A DNA stretch of 64,000 bases. It comes from Flammulina velutipes (taxonomy: Eukaryota > Basidiomycota > Agaricomycetes > Agaricales > Physalacriaceae). Each line of letters starts with the position of its first letter. The stretch's first letter is position 1. The notes under the pieces are model-generated. The model saw only the letters and a list, made by a program, of their open reading frames with translations, made no database searches and had not been told where the DNA came from. Positions 21,418-33,204 of this stretch are shown one piece after another. The position numbers were made by a program, and so were the translations under genes. Where the stretch lies: positions 1 through 64,000 of the forward strand of contig JAALGH010000011.1 of NCBI GenBank assembly GCA_011800155.1, given 5' to 3'.

Positions 21418-24400
21418 CTCGTACCGCTCTTGACCAGACAAAAACAAGTCGGTAAAATTAGGTAAGCGGGCGTTTGGATGGAGCACGTGGGATCGGGCCG
21501 GGTTCCGCGAGCTTCGTCATTCCGATGCTCATCGCGTACACGCCCGTTGTAATACCCAATCTATGCATTCTTCTCACCTCTCACCACGCTAATGACCCCG
21601 CCGCAAACTCATCGTCTACTGCAAGACCCTCCATCGCATACGAAACGGGAGAGATAGAACGAAGCGAAGCGTCTCACTCACATCCCCTCTCTCCACATCT
21701 TCACCTGCCATCCACTCTCTCCACACTTTCACCTCCCGCCCGTCCGAACCTTTCCCCTATCAACTGGCCCTCAGCCGTCCATCCCTCCCTCCTCTACAAC
21801 GTCTCCCCCATCCACCCTTCCCTTCTTTCCCACCTCCCACCGCATCGTCCTCCCTTCCACCCGCACCGCCCATCCTTTCCGCTCGTTCATCCCATACCTC
21901 TTCCCATCCCCCACATCCATCCATCCGCGCTCCCCTCCCATTCGCTCCGCCCAAACCCGCCCCTCCCGTCGTCTCCTTCCGACTTCGACGGCCGCGGAGA
22001 ACCGAACAAACCTACAAATTCAAACACCTCTCCGCCTCACGCGAGGTGAGCATTCTACCACCCTCTCTCAATTTCTCTCATCTCACGTCTCACCAGAATC
22101 ACAGAGCAGGCGCCTCCCCTCCTCCATATTCATCCTTACGTCGAATAAACCATCCTCTCCCCCTCGCGCTCGGGACCGGCCCTTTTCACCACGCACGTCG
22201 TTTTGTTTCCTCATCCAGGCTACGAAAGTCGTTTCCAGGCTCCGAACATCCCGCTCCCCAATTCCTTCCCCGCGCCTCCTCCGCCCCCCTTCCTCCCAAC
22301 ACCCCTCCGGCCCCAAAACCCCATGGCGCTCCCTCCCCCTCAGATCCCCCACTCAATCCAGCATTCCACGTACCCCCCACCCCCTGTCATTCTCTCTCCC
22401 AACCCTCTCGTCATCAACATCCCCTCCTTTCCCCCGCTCCAACGTCCACATCCCCTCCCCTCACCTCCCCGCACAAAAACGAGACACCGCCCCACCATCC
22501 CCCCTGACGCACGTGGCGAAACAAGCAAGCCGAGTGAGCAGAACAGAAGAGCGCATGCGTGAGGGCGGTTCATCCGACCTTTACATGTGGTGCATCTTCT
22601 TTTTTCACTCGAGCCCGAGCCCAACTTACACCTCACCTCCGTCGTCGGTACGGAAACCCCAATGACCTCCTGCAGTAATACAATCCCCGTTCGCACCAAT
22701 ACGTCGTCGCGCAACAGACTTGTGCTTTTCAACTCGAAGCGGAAGATCTTCGCGGTGCTGTCATCTTCCCATCTTCCCACCCAGACCTGTCCTACCTCGA
22801 GTCAACGCAACCGCTCGAACGTACGTCTCCCCAACCTCCCCATCCACCGCTCCCCGTCCCGCTCCCCGTCCCCCTCCATGTCTTCCGCCCCCGAACGACG
22901 TCCAAAACCTCACCGCGTTTCAGTTTCGCAGAATACATACAGCCCGCTCGCCTCGTCCCTTCGTCACCTCAGCACTCAAGATCAAACGATCTCGATATCG
23001 TACCCGCCTTCTTGTGCCCCGATATACGAAATGATGTGTCGCGAACCATACCCACCTTGCTCAGAGTCGGACGACTAGTCAGCCCTCTCGTTCAGTCTGA
23101 AGAGGCGTACGTCCAGTCTCATTGACTGACGTTTCTACTACGGGAGCTTACAAGCGAAGCATGCAGACTTGGGCGCCTCACTATCACAGCGCTTGAATCC
23201 TACATTCATTCGCTTTGAAAGCCTGCCCACCAATAACTTGATCTTTTTTTTTTGAAATCGTCTCCGGCGAAGATTTCAGGCGATGACTCAAGGGCCTACA
23301 TACCGACAGACGATCAAGCTCACTCATATGTTGCGTCGTTCTACAATGCCTATTCTCCGTTCTCGCAACATGTCATGTATGGCTTCTCTATCACCCTCGT
23401 CTTTCCTTCTGACGTTTCTCCAGCGACGTCCGCATCCCTCCCCTACCCCTACTGCAGATACGACAGTACTTCGCGCCTTAACAATGGAATTGCAATCATA
23501 CTTTCATTCTTCTCCCGCACGGAAGAACGAAGCGAAGCCCCCGCATCGATTTTTTGATACAATGACGCTGGCTCGAACTTCCAGGGGGGGCGTCCTAACG
23601 CACAAACCACGTCCCATCTGTGTGGCGATATCACCGGAAACAAGAAACCGAGTGCGTTATCTCCAGAGTGAGTGAACAGAACAGAAGAGCGCATGCGCGA
23701 GGTGGGGAAGATGGTTGGTAGGGAAGGTTCATTCGACCTTTGCCATATTTTACGCCTATGTATGGAATGTTGTGAGCGGAGGAGGGCGCATCATCTCTTT
23801 CCACGGCTTTCCATCGAGCCCAACTTCACCGTTCTCCGTCGTTCCCTCCCGAGAAAGGGAACAGTACGCACAATGAAGGAAAACCCAAACCCAATGTCCC
23901 AATAGTTCCCCTGCACCAGATAGAAAAGTGATCAATTTCCGTTCGCACCAAACGTTCAAGTTCGCGCAACTGACTTCCATAAGTATGGTACGGACGTTGT
24001 GCATATGTCACCTTTTTTTACTCGGAGCGGAAGATCTTCGATCATGATCGAATCGAGGAACATGGCGGTGCCGGGCCTCGCACACATAACCCTCCTTGTC
24101 ATCTTCCCATCAGCAAACCAAATGATATGTCACCCCAGAAACGATACCAGCGACTCGGGCGGCCGACTTGCACTACCGGGAGCATTCAAGTCAGGTTGAA
24201 GCTGAACTGCTCGAACGGAGGCATGGAATACCCATGCACGACTCCAGCCGAGATCTAGCGTCACGTACGATATAGGGTGCGTCTTCACTATGTCTCGTCA
24301 AATTCTCCATTCACCGTGTCTTGTTTCCAGCATTACCAATGCAGCAAACAAACGATACATCCTCCCCCCCACCCCCAGCTCACCCATTCCCACACCCACT

Positions 24401-25970
24401 TTGCCCAAACCTCTTTCCTCTTCTTGCGCGCCTCAACATTCAGGTCAGCTTTGAGCATCCTCTTCAGAGGATGAATCCAACAACTCGCCGTCAAATCGAT
24501 AAAACTACTTCACGAGGTGCGGACGGAAAACGAAAAAACAGCTGGGATCCCCATTAGGATCCAGTTTTTTCCGCCTCACCTCATTGGCGGAGGTAGTACT
24601 TGGGACGGAGACGGTGCGGGGCCGATGGAAAGCTTGTACTCCCCGTCATTCTCGTCTCCCCAGAAAGTTACCAAGACGGTGCGCTGTCGATAAAACCCCT
24701 CGGTACGCACTTCTCAGACGATAAACTCCAACATTCGGTCCATCGAGGGAATTTGAGCACCGCTGAACGAATCCAGGCGCTGAGCTCCAGCGTCCGCTCT
24801 ACGTCTCACCAAGCTTTACAGATCCGGACTCGGCGGGTTGAGAGGCCTATGCTCCAGAGTCCAGTACTTATGTCCCCGCCCCTCTATACGAAATACACCT
24901 TCCTTGCGCGTTTGGGGCCCGACTTTCTCGGCTCAATATCCGTCACTTCCCTCTCAAGAATTGGTGCCCGCGAAAGAGGACGTGCATGTGGTATGACCAT
25001 CGTTCAATCAAAGAATACTCCCCCAAACGACGCGCACCCCATCCGCCCGCCAGCACAACACAGGGTGCGTCCATGCTCGAGGCCAAAACTCATCGCGTCT
25101 TGTTTCAGTTCTGCAGAAGACGACAGCCTGCTCGCCAATCTTCGCACTCATGTTCCCGTCACCTCCGACATACCAACTACATCTTTCCTGTTTGGCGCGT
25201 TCTTGGTCCCAAACTCCTCGCCCCTGCTACCGTGTTCAAATCAGCACCCGTGGAAGGGAGCCTACATGCAATATAAATTGCGATACCCTCCCCGTCTACC
25301 AGTGTATCTGTGCCCTGATATACCAGGCGACGGATGTGTCGCGAAACAAACCCACCTTAAAGTAAGCCATCTCATTTGTCCTGGAGAGGCGTACCTATGT
25401 TTCCATAGTTCGTGCCCCGCTGTACGTTGACCACAACAATACTGGCAAATGAAGCATATGGACTTGACGTCTCGCCATCACAGCGCTTAACGGAACCTGT
25501 CTCCATCGAGTTTTGTTTTTGGATTCGGAAGGGGATGCCTACATACAGACGATCAAGCTCACGAATCAAAATTTTCGCGTCAGGTATGCGGCGGTTTAGC
25601 ACATATGTGCTCTCCCAACTCGGCGAGAGGGACGGGATCATTACAACTAGAGCACTTTATAGTGGGAAGCAGCTGGGAGATGCGACCTGGTCCGCCGGGT
25701 GAGTTTGCAGGAGCCGGAGCAAGGGCTTCTTTATCGTTCTCGTGTCTCCCTTCTGACGTTCCTCCAGCGACGTCGACATCCGTACCTACGAATACGACAC
25801 AATCAATGTCCCTCGCGCAACAATGGGACAGCATGAAGCTCAATCGTGCATTTTCTTCACTCAATTACGATATCTAGCGCTCGACGTCGACACGAGAACT
25901 CCTCCAGGTAACTAACATTTTGTCCACATACACACCGTACATCTCATCCCAGTAGGCGGTCTGAGACCGA
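21418..25970. other. Gene-poor, pyrimidine-rich tract of decayed direct repeats
   Basis: No gene could be built; the long ORFs are Pro/Ser/His-rich and unrelated between frames. Direct-repeat relations are visible: 22525-22800 with 23665-24110 (shared AACAGAACAGAAGAGCGCATG, CCCGTTCGCACCAA, GCGGAAGATCTTCG); 23160-23560 with 25440-25870 (CAGACGATCAAGCTCAC, CTTCTGACGTT); 23010-23070 with 25310-25370. Further relics are at 27.7-28.4 kb. This looks like one old sequence copied several times and degraded. Confidence 0.55.
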
Positions 25971-26537
25971 ACTATCATCCGACGTACGCGTAGTCGTCAT
26001 AGCTCAAAAGACCACGGAAAAGGACAACGAGAATCTCTCCCTGGTCAGTTACGCCACTCAGGTTCAAGATCCCTCCCAATTCCGAGTCGCTGTATCTCAT
26101 TACGGTTAAGGTGCCTCCCGAGCTCTGGAAGGTCGAAAAACTCACGGTCTCCGGCAACAGTTGGAACTTCAAGCGGATACGGACTTATAGAACATGGGAG
26201 ATCACGGACGCAGCTCGAAGTTGCTGCTTCGGTGGCGCAAATGATGAGTTTATCATGTGCGCAGGAAAAGGTGAGGAAGCATACATACATCCTCCTTGGT
26301 TGTATCTCATACAAGATCCCCATGACAGACGGTGGTATATTCAGGTGGGATCGCGCCTCAGGAGAGCTCTTGGACCACATTGTTCTTGAAAAAACCTTTA
26401 GTTGCCTAGCATGGAAAGAAGGGAGTCTAGAAGATGATACTTTTGTGATTGCGACGGGAGAGCATGATGGAGATGTCAAGATCTGGCGGGGGAAGAAGGA
26501 TGAAATACCGAGAGCCTCAAACCCAAATTTGTCGTAG
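25971..26537 (+). pseudogene. C-terminal fragment of a WD40 protein (duplicate of the 29638-32857 gene)
   Basis: Aligns by eye with the last three exons of the gene at 29638-32857, introns in the same places: a SDVRVVVIAQ... LSLVSYATQ exon end, then VPPELWKVEKLTV to CAGKG, then GGIFRWDRASGELLDHIV and IATGEHDGDVKIW, ending TAG at 26535-26537. Nothing of the N-terminal, membrane or earlier WD40 part is present upstream, so it is a truncated copy. The coding frame and splice sites of the fragment itself look intact. Confidence 0.75.
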
Positions 26538-26823
26538 GAATCATTCCTGATTTTCGTCTAGCATACTCGACGCTACACATGTATATGGATCATGAATTAC
26601 GCCACAGACGACGACGAAAAACGCTACGATGCAGACTATATAGCCCGCCAGAGAAGAAACTTGAGCCGCCACAGCACCCAGGACGAACCAGACCCGGCAT
26701 CGCTAACCAATCGGCATGCGAGAAATCCGGCACGTGCATGTGAATCTGGGGTCGCGGTTCCCCGCAAAATGAAATGGCGGCTTTCCTTCTCCCCACCACG
26801 ACGCCTCGAATGAACAGACGACG

Positions 26824-27700
26824 ATGTCGATGTTTCGCATAACTCCCGGCCTATGGGACAAGATCCACCATTTTGCGTCGTTTCCCCAGACTGGAGGTAC
26901 GGACCCGGTCTCAAGAGACGTTCGAGCTGACGACAAGCAGTGTCTTTACAACAGATGGTGCTTTTTGGACAGAATCCGTCGCAGGGGACTCTTCTCAAGG
27001 CTAGCCAGTTCTTAGCTGGTGCGCCCTTTCGATCCAGATCCATATATATGACTCACGACCATCCAGAGGAACTACCTGTACGGTTGGCTCACCGCGTCAA
27101 AGAGCTCGACGAGCTTCCCCACAACCTGCATGAGATGCCATCGATCAATAAAGTGAAGAACTGGTACGCGCAATCGTTCGAGGTACGTACCCCCACTTCC
27201 GCCTTCTTTCTTCCCCTCACATTCCTGTAGGAACTCATATCTTTCCCTCCTATACGTCTTCCTGCGGACGTGCGACGCGCTCTCGACGCGCAGCCGTCGA
27301 ACAGCGTCAACAAAGTCGTGATGCTCGTACCCATGGAGTGCTGCTCGAAAAGATCAAATCGCACCACGATCCCACCGTTGTCCTGCGTCCTGGAATAGAA
27401 ACGCAGCAACAACACACCCAACATCTTGCCGCTTCTGCATGTCCCGTATCGGCATTTGCTTCTTCGGGCCTTGAACCACCAGCAACGGCATCAGGACTGC
27501 ACCAACGTGCACGATATTTCCATCGAGAACGCACACTTCGTCTGCGAGATGGTTCGTCCGACTCATATGTCCGCCCCATCTAGAGTTTGCATATGTCCCC
27601 CGCAATCCCTCCCACATCGTTTTCGAGCTGCTCAAGAACTCACCCCCTTGGGCGGTCGTAGAGCGCTATGGTGTGGACTGTGATACGCGTAAATACGATC
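26824..27700 (+). pseudogene. Pyruvate dehydrogenase kinase pseudogene (duplicate of 33205-34768)
   Basis: The first 430 or so bases (26824 to about 27250), including the ATG, first introns and the KNWYAQSFE exon, are nearly identical to the intact kinase, and the 140 bp upstream match too. After PADVRRAL the copy has large deletions (the His-rich segment and much of the helical domain are gone) and several frameshifts; pieces resembling the RIGIR, HIVFELLKNS and RAVVERFG regions persist in different frames. The ATP-binding G1 and G2 boxes are not found. It cannot encode a kinase. Confidence 0.85.
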
Positions 27701-29637
27701 AGTCTGGAGGTTGTACTCGGAGCGGAAGAGCCCTCCTCGTCAGTGCTGGGCCAATGACAAACTTGTACCCGTAAACCTCCATGTCGTTCTTGTCTTTCCT
27801 CCGTATCATGCCCATTAGGACTATTGAATCCTGCTGATCTCTCTGCAGGACCAAACCTCTCGTTGTCTCTATCTGCCTGAGAACACTCACTTCTCAGACG
27901 ATAAATTCCAACATTCCGATGTTGTCGAGGAAATTCAGGCACCTCCTGTGCCGCCGAACGACTCCAGTAAGCGCACTGAGCTCCAGCGGCAAGCACAACA
28001 TGGGGTGCGTCCACTATGTCTCACCAATTCTGGTACTCACGACATCTTGCTTCCAGCTCAGAAGACGGATTGGTCAAGAGGATTATTTGATCCTATGCTA
28101 CGCATAATCTCCATCCAGTGTTTATCTTCCTGCCCCTCCATGCCAAATACATATTTATTTCGTCTTCCTTGCGCGTTTGGGCCCTAACTTTTTCGGCTCG
28201 ATCACCACCTTCCTCTCAAAAGTTCATCGAATCAACGCCCGTGGGATGGGATCATGCAGTATAACGGTACCGCTTTCATCGTCTTCTTACAGTGTATCTG
28301 TTCCCAGAAATACTTAACCGACGCACGGCGTACTGCTTTCGGGCCTGCCTTTTTTGGCTACATACCCACCGTCCTATTAAGGATTCATGATCACTTCCTC
28401 AGTGTCATCATGCACGTTCGTGTCCTTCTATTCACATTCTTTGCATCGTGTTCAGAGCTGGGCGCTACTTCTGGTTTGCGCCCATCTGAGAGCTCAATTG
28501 TGCCAGATATGGCTGATGTTTACCCAATTTACTTACACAGCTCGACGTACTGCACGCTATTTCACAACCTGAGTCTCCTGACGCAAATATGTTTGGCTGC
28601 AAGGCCTCGTGTCATCTTGATCTTTTCGAAGGCTTGTTATGTCTCCACCTGTAATATCGAACTGATTCTTCTGTGATCACTGAACTAATGTTGCGGACGG
28701 AAGCTCCCAGCATGTTCGAGATGATCTTCGACAGCGGCTGGATGTCCTTTATACATACGCCCCTGTATGAACATTGAGTTCTCTTCTCAGACGGTGAATA
28801 TGATGTTATACAGTTCGTCATGCTGTCTGTCAATCTCGGGACACGAGCTGTCTGCGTGTCACCCGGTGTTGGTCATCCTACTAGTATGAGGTACGCAGTG
28901 TGCCATATGCGAATCTGTGGCTATTAAACTGACCTCCGGTGCTGTGAAACTTGCTGTGTCTTTTGATGCCGAGCTATCTCTTTGTACGGAGGCGTACTTG
29001 GATAATAACTTCGACTGATATTGTCTTATGCTGGGGATGGGGTGCGGGCCTTTTTCCAGGACGAGTCAGTAAGAGGGAAGCCAAATAAACCGAAAACTTG
29101 GCAGGATACGATGATGTAGGTGACCACGAGTGAAAAGTGTTACTTTGAATAGCACTAGAAGGGTAAGAAGCTTGCCGATCTATTAATAGAAGTAAGTGAT
29201 CGAGTGGTATAGGATGAGTGGCCGCGGATCAGTGAATGAAAGCTCACTATTCTTATGGCGCGAGTGAGAATTGCACCTTTGAGGTCCTTCCATCTCCTCG
29301 TTGTTTCCGGCGCATGACTCGACATTTGGCGTCTCCAAAAGTGAGCGGGAACGTGAGGCACATAAAAGAATGTGAACGAACGGCGGTGTGCTATAACGTT
29401 GCCCTTGTGTACCTATCATCACACAATCACCGCGTACGTATACACATCGAAAGGGTTTGTGTACCCTCTTCGTCATCATCCGTAGGAAGTTCGTCGTTCA
29501 TTCTGCAGTTACACGCCTTGTCGACGTGGTTTTGCCGTAAGCATCTCTTTTCCACTACTTATAGAGTAGCATATCTTTGACTCGGCCGTCCCATTACTCA
29601 GACACCGTAAACAACATCGACCACGACGCCTGGAACC
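27701..29637. other. Intergenic relic region with further decayed repeats
   Basis: 27880-28270 shares segments with 24700-25370 (TTCTCAGACGATAAA, CCTTGCGCGTTTGG, TCGATCACC/TCCTCTCAA), and 28780-28800 repeats the TTCTCAGACGGTGAA motif. 28840-29637 shows no repeat or gene I can support; the last part is the presumed promoter of the WD40 gene. Confidence 0.45.
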
Positions 29638-32600
29638 ATGGACGCGATTTTCAGTGAGAAGGCAGCCAGTGTCAGGCTTCGAGCTTATTACGATATGTTG
29701 GGGGAGCTCAATGATGATGGTACGAGCAGTGGGTGTAAACATTCGCTTCAATTCGTATATTTGACAAGATTTCCTAGTCAACGAGGGTAGTGGACAGTTC
29801 TACAAGGCGCGCACTGTTGATGATGAACGAGAACACACCGTAACCGTAAACACACTGCGAGAGCTGCAAGGGTAGGTCCCATATCCGATTCGTCTTGATT
29901 GCTTGCGTAACCTCTAACATTTTGAACTAGACGAATCCATAAATTAGAAAAAGAGGTGCGTATTTGGCTCGTCTTCATGTTCTCAGCTGTTGGCTGAGAT
30001 ACACTGAAGCTGCGAGCCTTTTGTAGCATGGCACACAGCATAGCGAGCTCAACAGATATATTCACTGCCGGGGCAAAGTTTCGAAGATTTCTGGCGCAAC
30101 TGAGTTTTGCAATACAGTATAACGCAGGAATCATGTTTCCGGGTAAAGTCAAGAAACCAAATTATCATCCAGTGACCCGGGATGGCCTTCCCGCCGTTCG
30201 CGCTGAGCTGTATTGGGTCGTACATGGATTAACGAAGGCCTGTAATGAATTCAGACAGAGCCTGGAGCGATTTCACGAATTCACTGATATCGACTCCTCA
30301 ACAGGCATCATGGACCCATGCCTTCGGGTAAATTTGGAGGTAGGAGAGTGTTTATTTGTCCAAAACATATCTTACAGATAAAACACAGGAGTTAAAGACT
30401 GATCTCTCTGTCAACTTCAATGTCAACTTCAACGTAGGCGTTGATACCCGATCCATACTATGCGATGTATCTTTCGTTCCGGAACTTCTCCTCTACGCGC
30501 ATAAACGAGTTGTCGCTATCGGTCAGCATTTCGACAGCATCGCCACGAGCCTGGAAGAGCTGAAGACTGTTGCCATACCTGCCCTTTACCACTTTCAACA
30601 TCTTAGCTCAGACAATCTCACGCGTCTTGCTACAGCAGCCACCTTATTCTCCGCAGTTGCAGCTACCACACTCCAATTTTCATATGACATGAATCCTCGG
30701 AGTAAGGCATCTAACGTCCTCCTGAACACTTTCTGGTTTTCGTCTCTTACACTTTCAATTGCGGCGGCAGTCGGTGGATTTCTGGGAGCGGCATGGAGAC
30801 TATCAATTCAGTAAGTAACATCATGCCCGGAAATTGTTACTGTGATGCTACCAGTCTATTAGTCGAACTCCCGGCAATGAAATCCCTTGGTGGATGCTTG
30901 TCTGGACACATCACCGCCTCCCCTTGGTCTTTCTGGTTTCATCCATTGCCTCTTTCTTGGTCGGTCTATGTGTCTTCGCATATAGCTCTAACCAGGTAAG
31001 GAGTTTCCTTTGTTATGATGCTATACATGCTGTTTACGCAATCCCATACTACAGCATGCTGTTACGTTCACTGTTACCACCATGCTCACCGCCTTGACAT
31101 CATTCGGGCTTGTTGTGATGTCGATTTGGATATCTTTTGAACGGTCAGGCATATACCAAAGATTTTCGGATATCAAGTCGATGTTTGCCGTGCTCATGTC
31201 AACGCCAAAGTCCAAAACACCGGACCCAGAGGCAATGGACATTCTTGCTGATGAACCTACTGAGAAGCTGCTTGAGTGTCATAAGGCACTGGTCAATGAT
31301 CTTCAATTTTCCCCGGACGGCCAGTATCTTTGCACTGTTAGGTATGCCTTTGATCATGTGATTCGTCTCCCTCTGATCACCCATTCAAATACCAGCTGGG
31401 ATAGCACCGCACACATCTATGCTCGCAACGCTGACGTGAGTGACTGTATTCCTGAGTGTCATAGAAGTTATGACCCTTTAGCAGGCGCCAACTACATTTC
31501 ACTTTCTCCAGCGTCTTTCTCATGGTATCGATTTTGTGCATGAGACCTTATGGACACCAACTAAGGAAAAACATACCATTCTCACGAGGACAGGTGATAG
31601 TATCAATCTATTCGAGGTATGTGGCCGGGAAAGCATCCATTTCTGTGGGACTCATGTTATATTTCCGGTAGGCTCGGAATGGAAAATTCGAGTTGGTGAC
31701 CGGACGTTTAGTCAAACATCTGAGAGCAATCGAGTGGTGGCCGAACGGCGAATGTGTGTATTTCATTTACTTCATATTTTTACACCCTAAAGCTGTATGT
31801 CAGACGCGCTAGCAGTCACAAGCACCCATGTAATGAAACTGGTAAGTCAAAGTGTATAGCCATCGCTTCCTGCTCATATGATCAGAAAACGGATGTTAAT
31901 TGGGGTGATGACACGGTCGGTATTTCCAAAGAAAAGAATTGAACGTATACTCACCGTCGCTCAGCCTTGTCAAGAATATACTAGTTTTGGAGACCTGGCC
32001 TTACGTGACGTTGCTGTCATGTCAAATGAGAATATTCTAGTCGTCGGTATTCCACCAAAAGGAGAAACAAGCACACTTGCTCGTTAGTGATTGTACAATC
32101 ATCGGACGACTCTTGTACTGAACCTGTTTAGTATACAGTACGGCGAGCGATGTTCCACATCTCATGGTCAGGTAAGCCGGTGTGTTCTTCCCGGCGCGGC
32201 GTGGTTTAACAATTGTTTGCAGGGTGACGAACTTGCCTTCCGATGTCCGAGCTATTGTGTTGGCCACAGTACCAATCCCGCCTAAGGAGGCCTCAGAATC
32301 AGGCACAGCTACTGAGGAGGCCTCAGAATCAGGCACAGCTACTGCGGAGGCCTCAGAATCAGTTCCAGCTGTTCAATCGACCACAAAACCAAAATACCAT
32401 CAGCTTGCCTTGGTCAGTTACGATTATCAGGTTCGTGGTGAGGAAAATATGTGAGGTATCAAAGGCTAATCTTGGCCCAGATACCTCCCGAACTGTGGAA
32501 GATTGAACAATCAGCGGAAGGCGACGATTGGCTTCTCGAGAAAATACGGACATACAAGTCTTGGGATATTACGGAGGTTTCTCAATTTTGTCGCTTCGGT

Positions 32601-32857
32601 GGGACTGAGGATGAATTTGTTCTCTGTGCCGGGAAAGGTGAGCAACTCCACAGAATAAAGAACCTGTTTATAACTGAACAGATGGTGGAATATATGTGTG
32701 GAAGCGCGACTCAGGAGAACTTCTGCGCCACATTGACCCTGATAAGAACTTTCGCTGTGTGGGGTGGAAAGACCTCGAGAATAACAGACAGATAATTGCG
32801 ACGGGGGATCACCGTGGCAATGTAGAGATAAGGAATGCAAGGATCCTGAATACCTAG
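29638..32857 (+). CDS. Predicted four-TM membrane protein with C-terminal WD40 repeats
   Basis: Sixteen exons with closing phases, 794 aa: 29638-29719, 29778-29871, 29931-29955, 30010-30339, 30389-30810, 30863-30995, 31055-31341, 31396-31435, 31512-31616, 31672-31757, 31793-31841, 31932-32082, 32132-32171, 32223-32430, 32481-32637, 32682-32857. Order: a charged helical N-terminal part; hydrophobic segments at about 257-275, 287-312, 338-358 and 366-390; then WD40-like blades from about 430 (NDLQFSPDGQYLCTVSWD, LRAIEWWPNGE, GGIYVWKRDSGELL, IATGDHRGNVEI). A Ser/Thr/Glu patch has three 27-bp repeats. There is no NACHT or other NTPase. Function is unknown; a membrane-bound WD40 scaffold or sensor is an inference. 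A few splice choices (31758, 31842) are less certain than the rest. Confidence 0.72.
32283..32366 (+). repeat. Three 27-bp in-frame tandem repeats in the WD40 gene
   Basis: GAGGCCTCAGAATCAGGCAC-type units occur three times, encoding EASESGTAT, EASESGTAT and EASESVPA. They form a probably flexible linker between blades. Confidence 0.85.
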
Positions 32858-33204
32858 GATATTTCTGTCAATGTACGAAGCCTTTTGAACTTGAACCGAA
32901 GGCCAGAAGCAGATTCGGCGAATGTCAGGAGAAACCTGAGAGCGCATTCGAATTACCGACACAATGAATCAACTATCGAGGTGCACCTCTGAACTCGGAG
33001 ATGAAGAATTATGAGCCTAAGCGGCTTGCTGAGAGCAGAAATGTGAAGCGCCACATCGAGAACGCGAACCAGACCCGGCATCGCTAACCAATCGGCATGC
33101 GAGAAATCCGGCACGTGCATGTGAATCTGGGGTCGCGGTTCCCCGCAAAATGAAATGGCGGCTTGCCTTCTCCCCACCACGACGCCTCGAATGAACAGAC
33201 GACG

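Noticed and set aside
21474..22562. Pro/Ser/His-rich ORFs of 119-191 aa on the plus strand
   Set aside because: They follow from pyrimidine-rich composition; several frames are open at once and none resembles a protein family.
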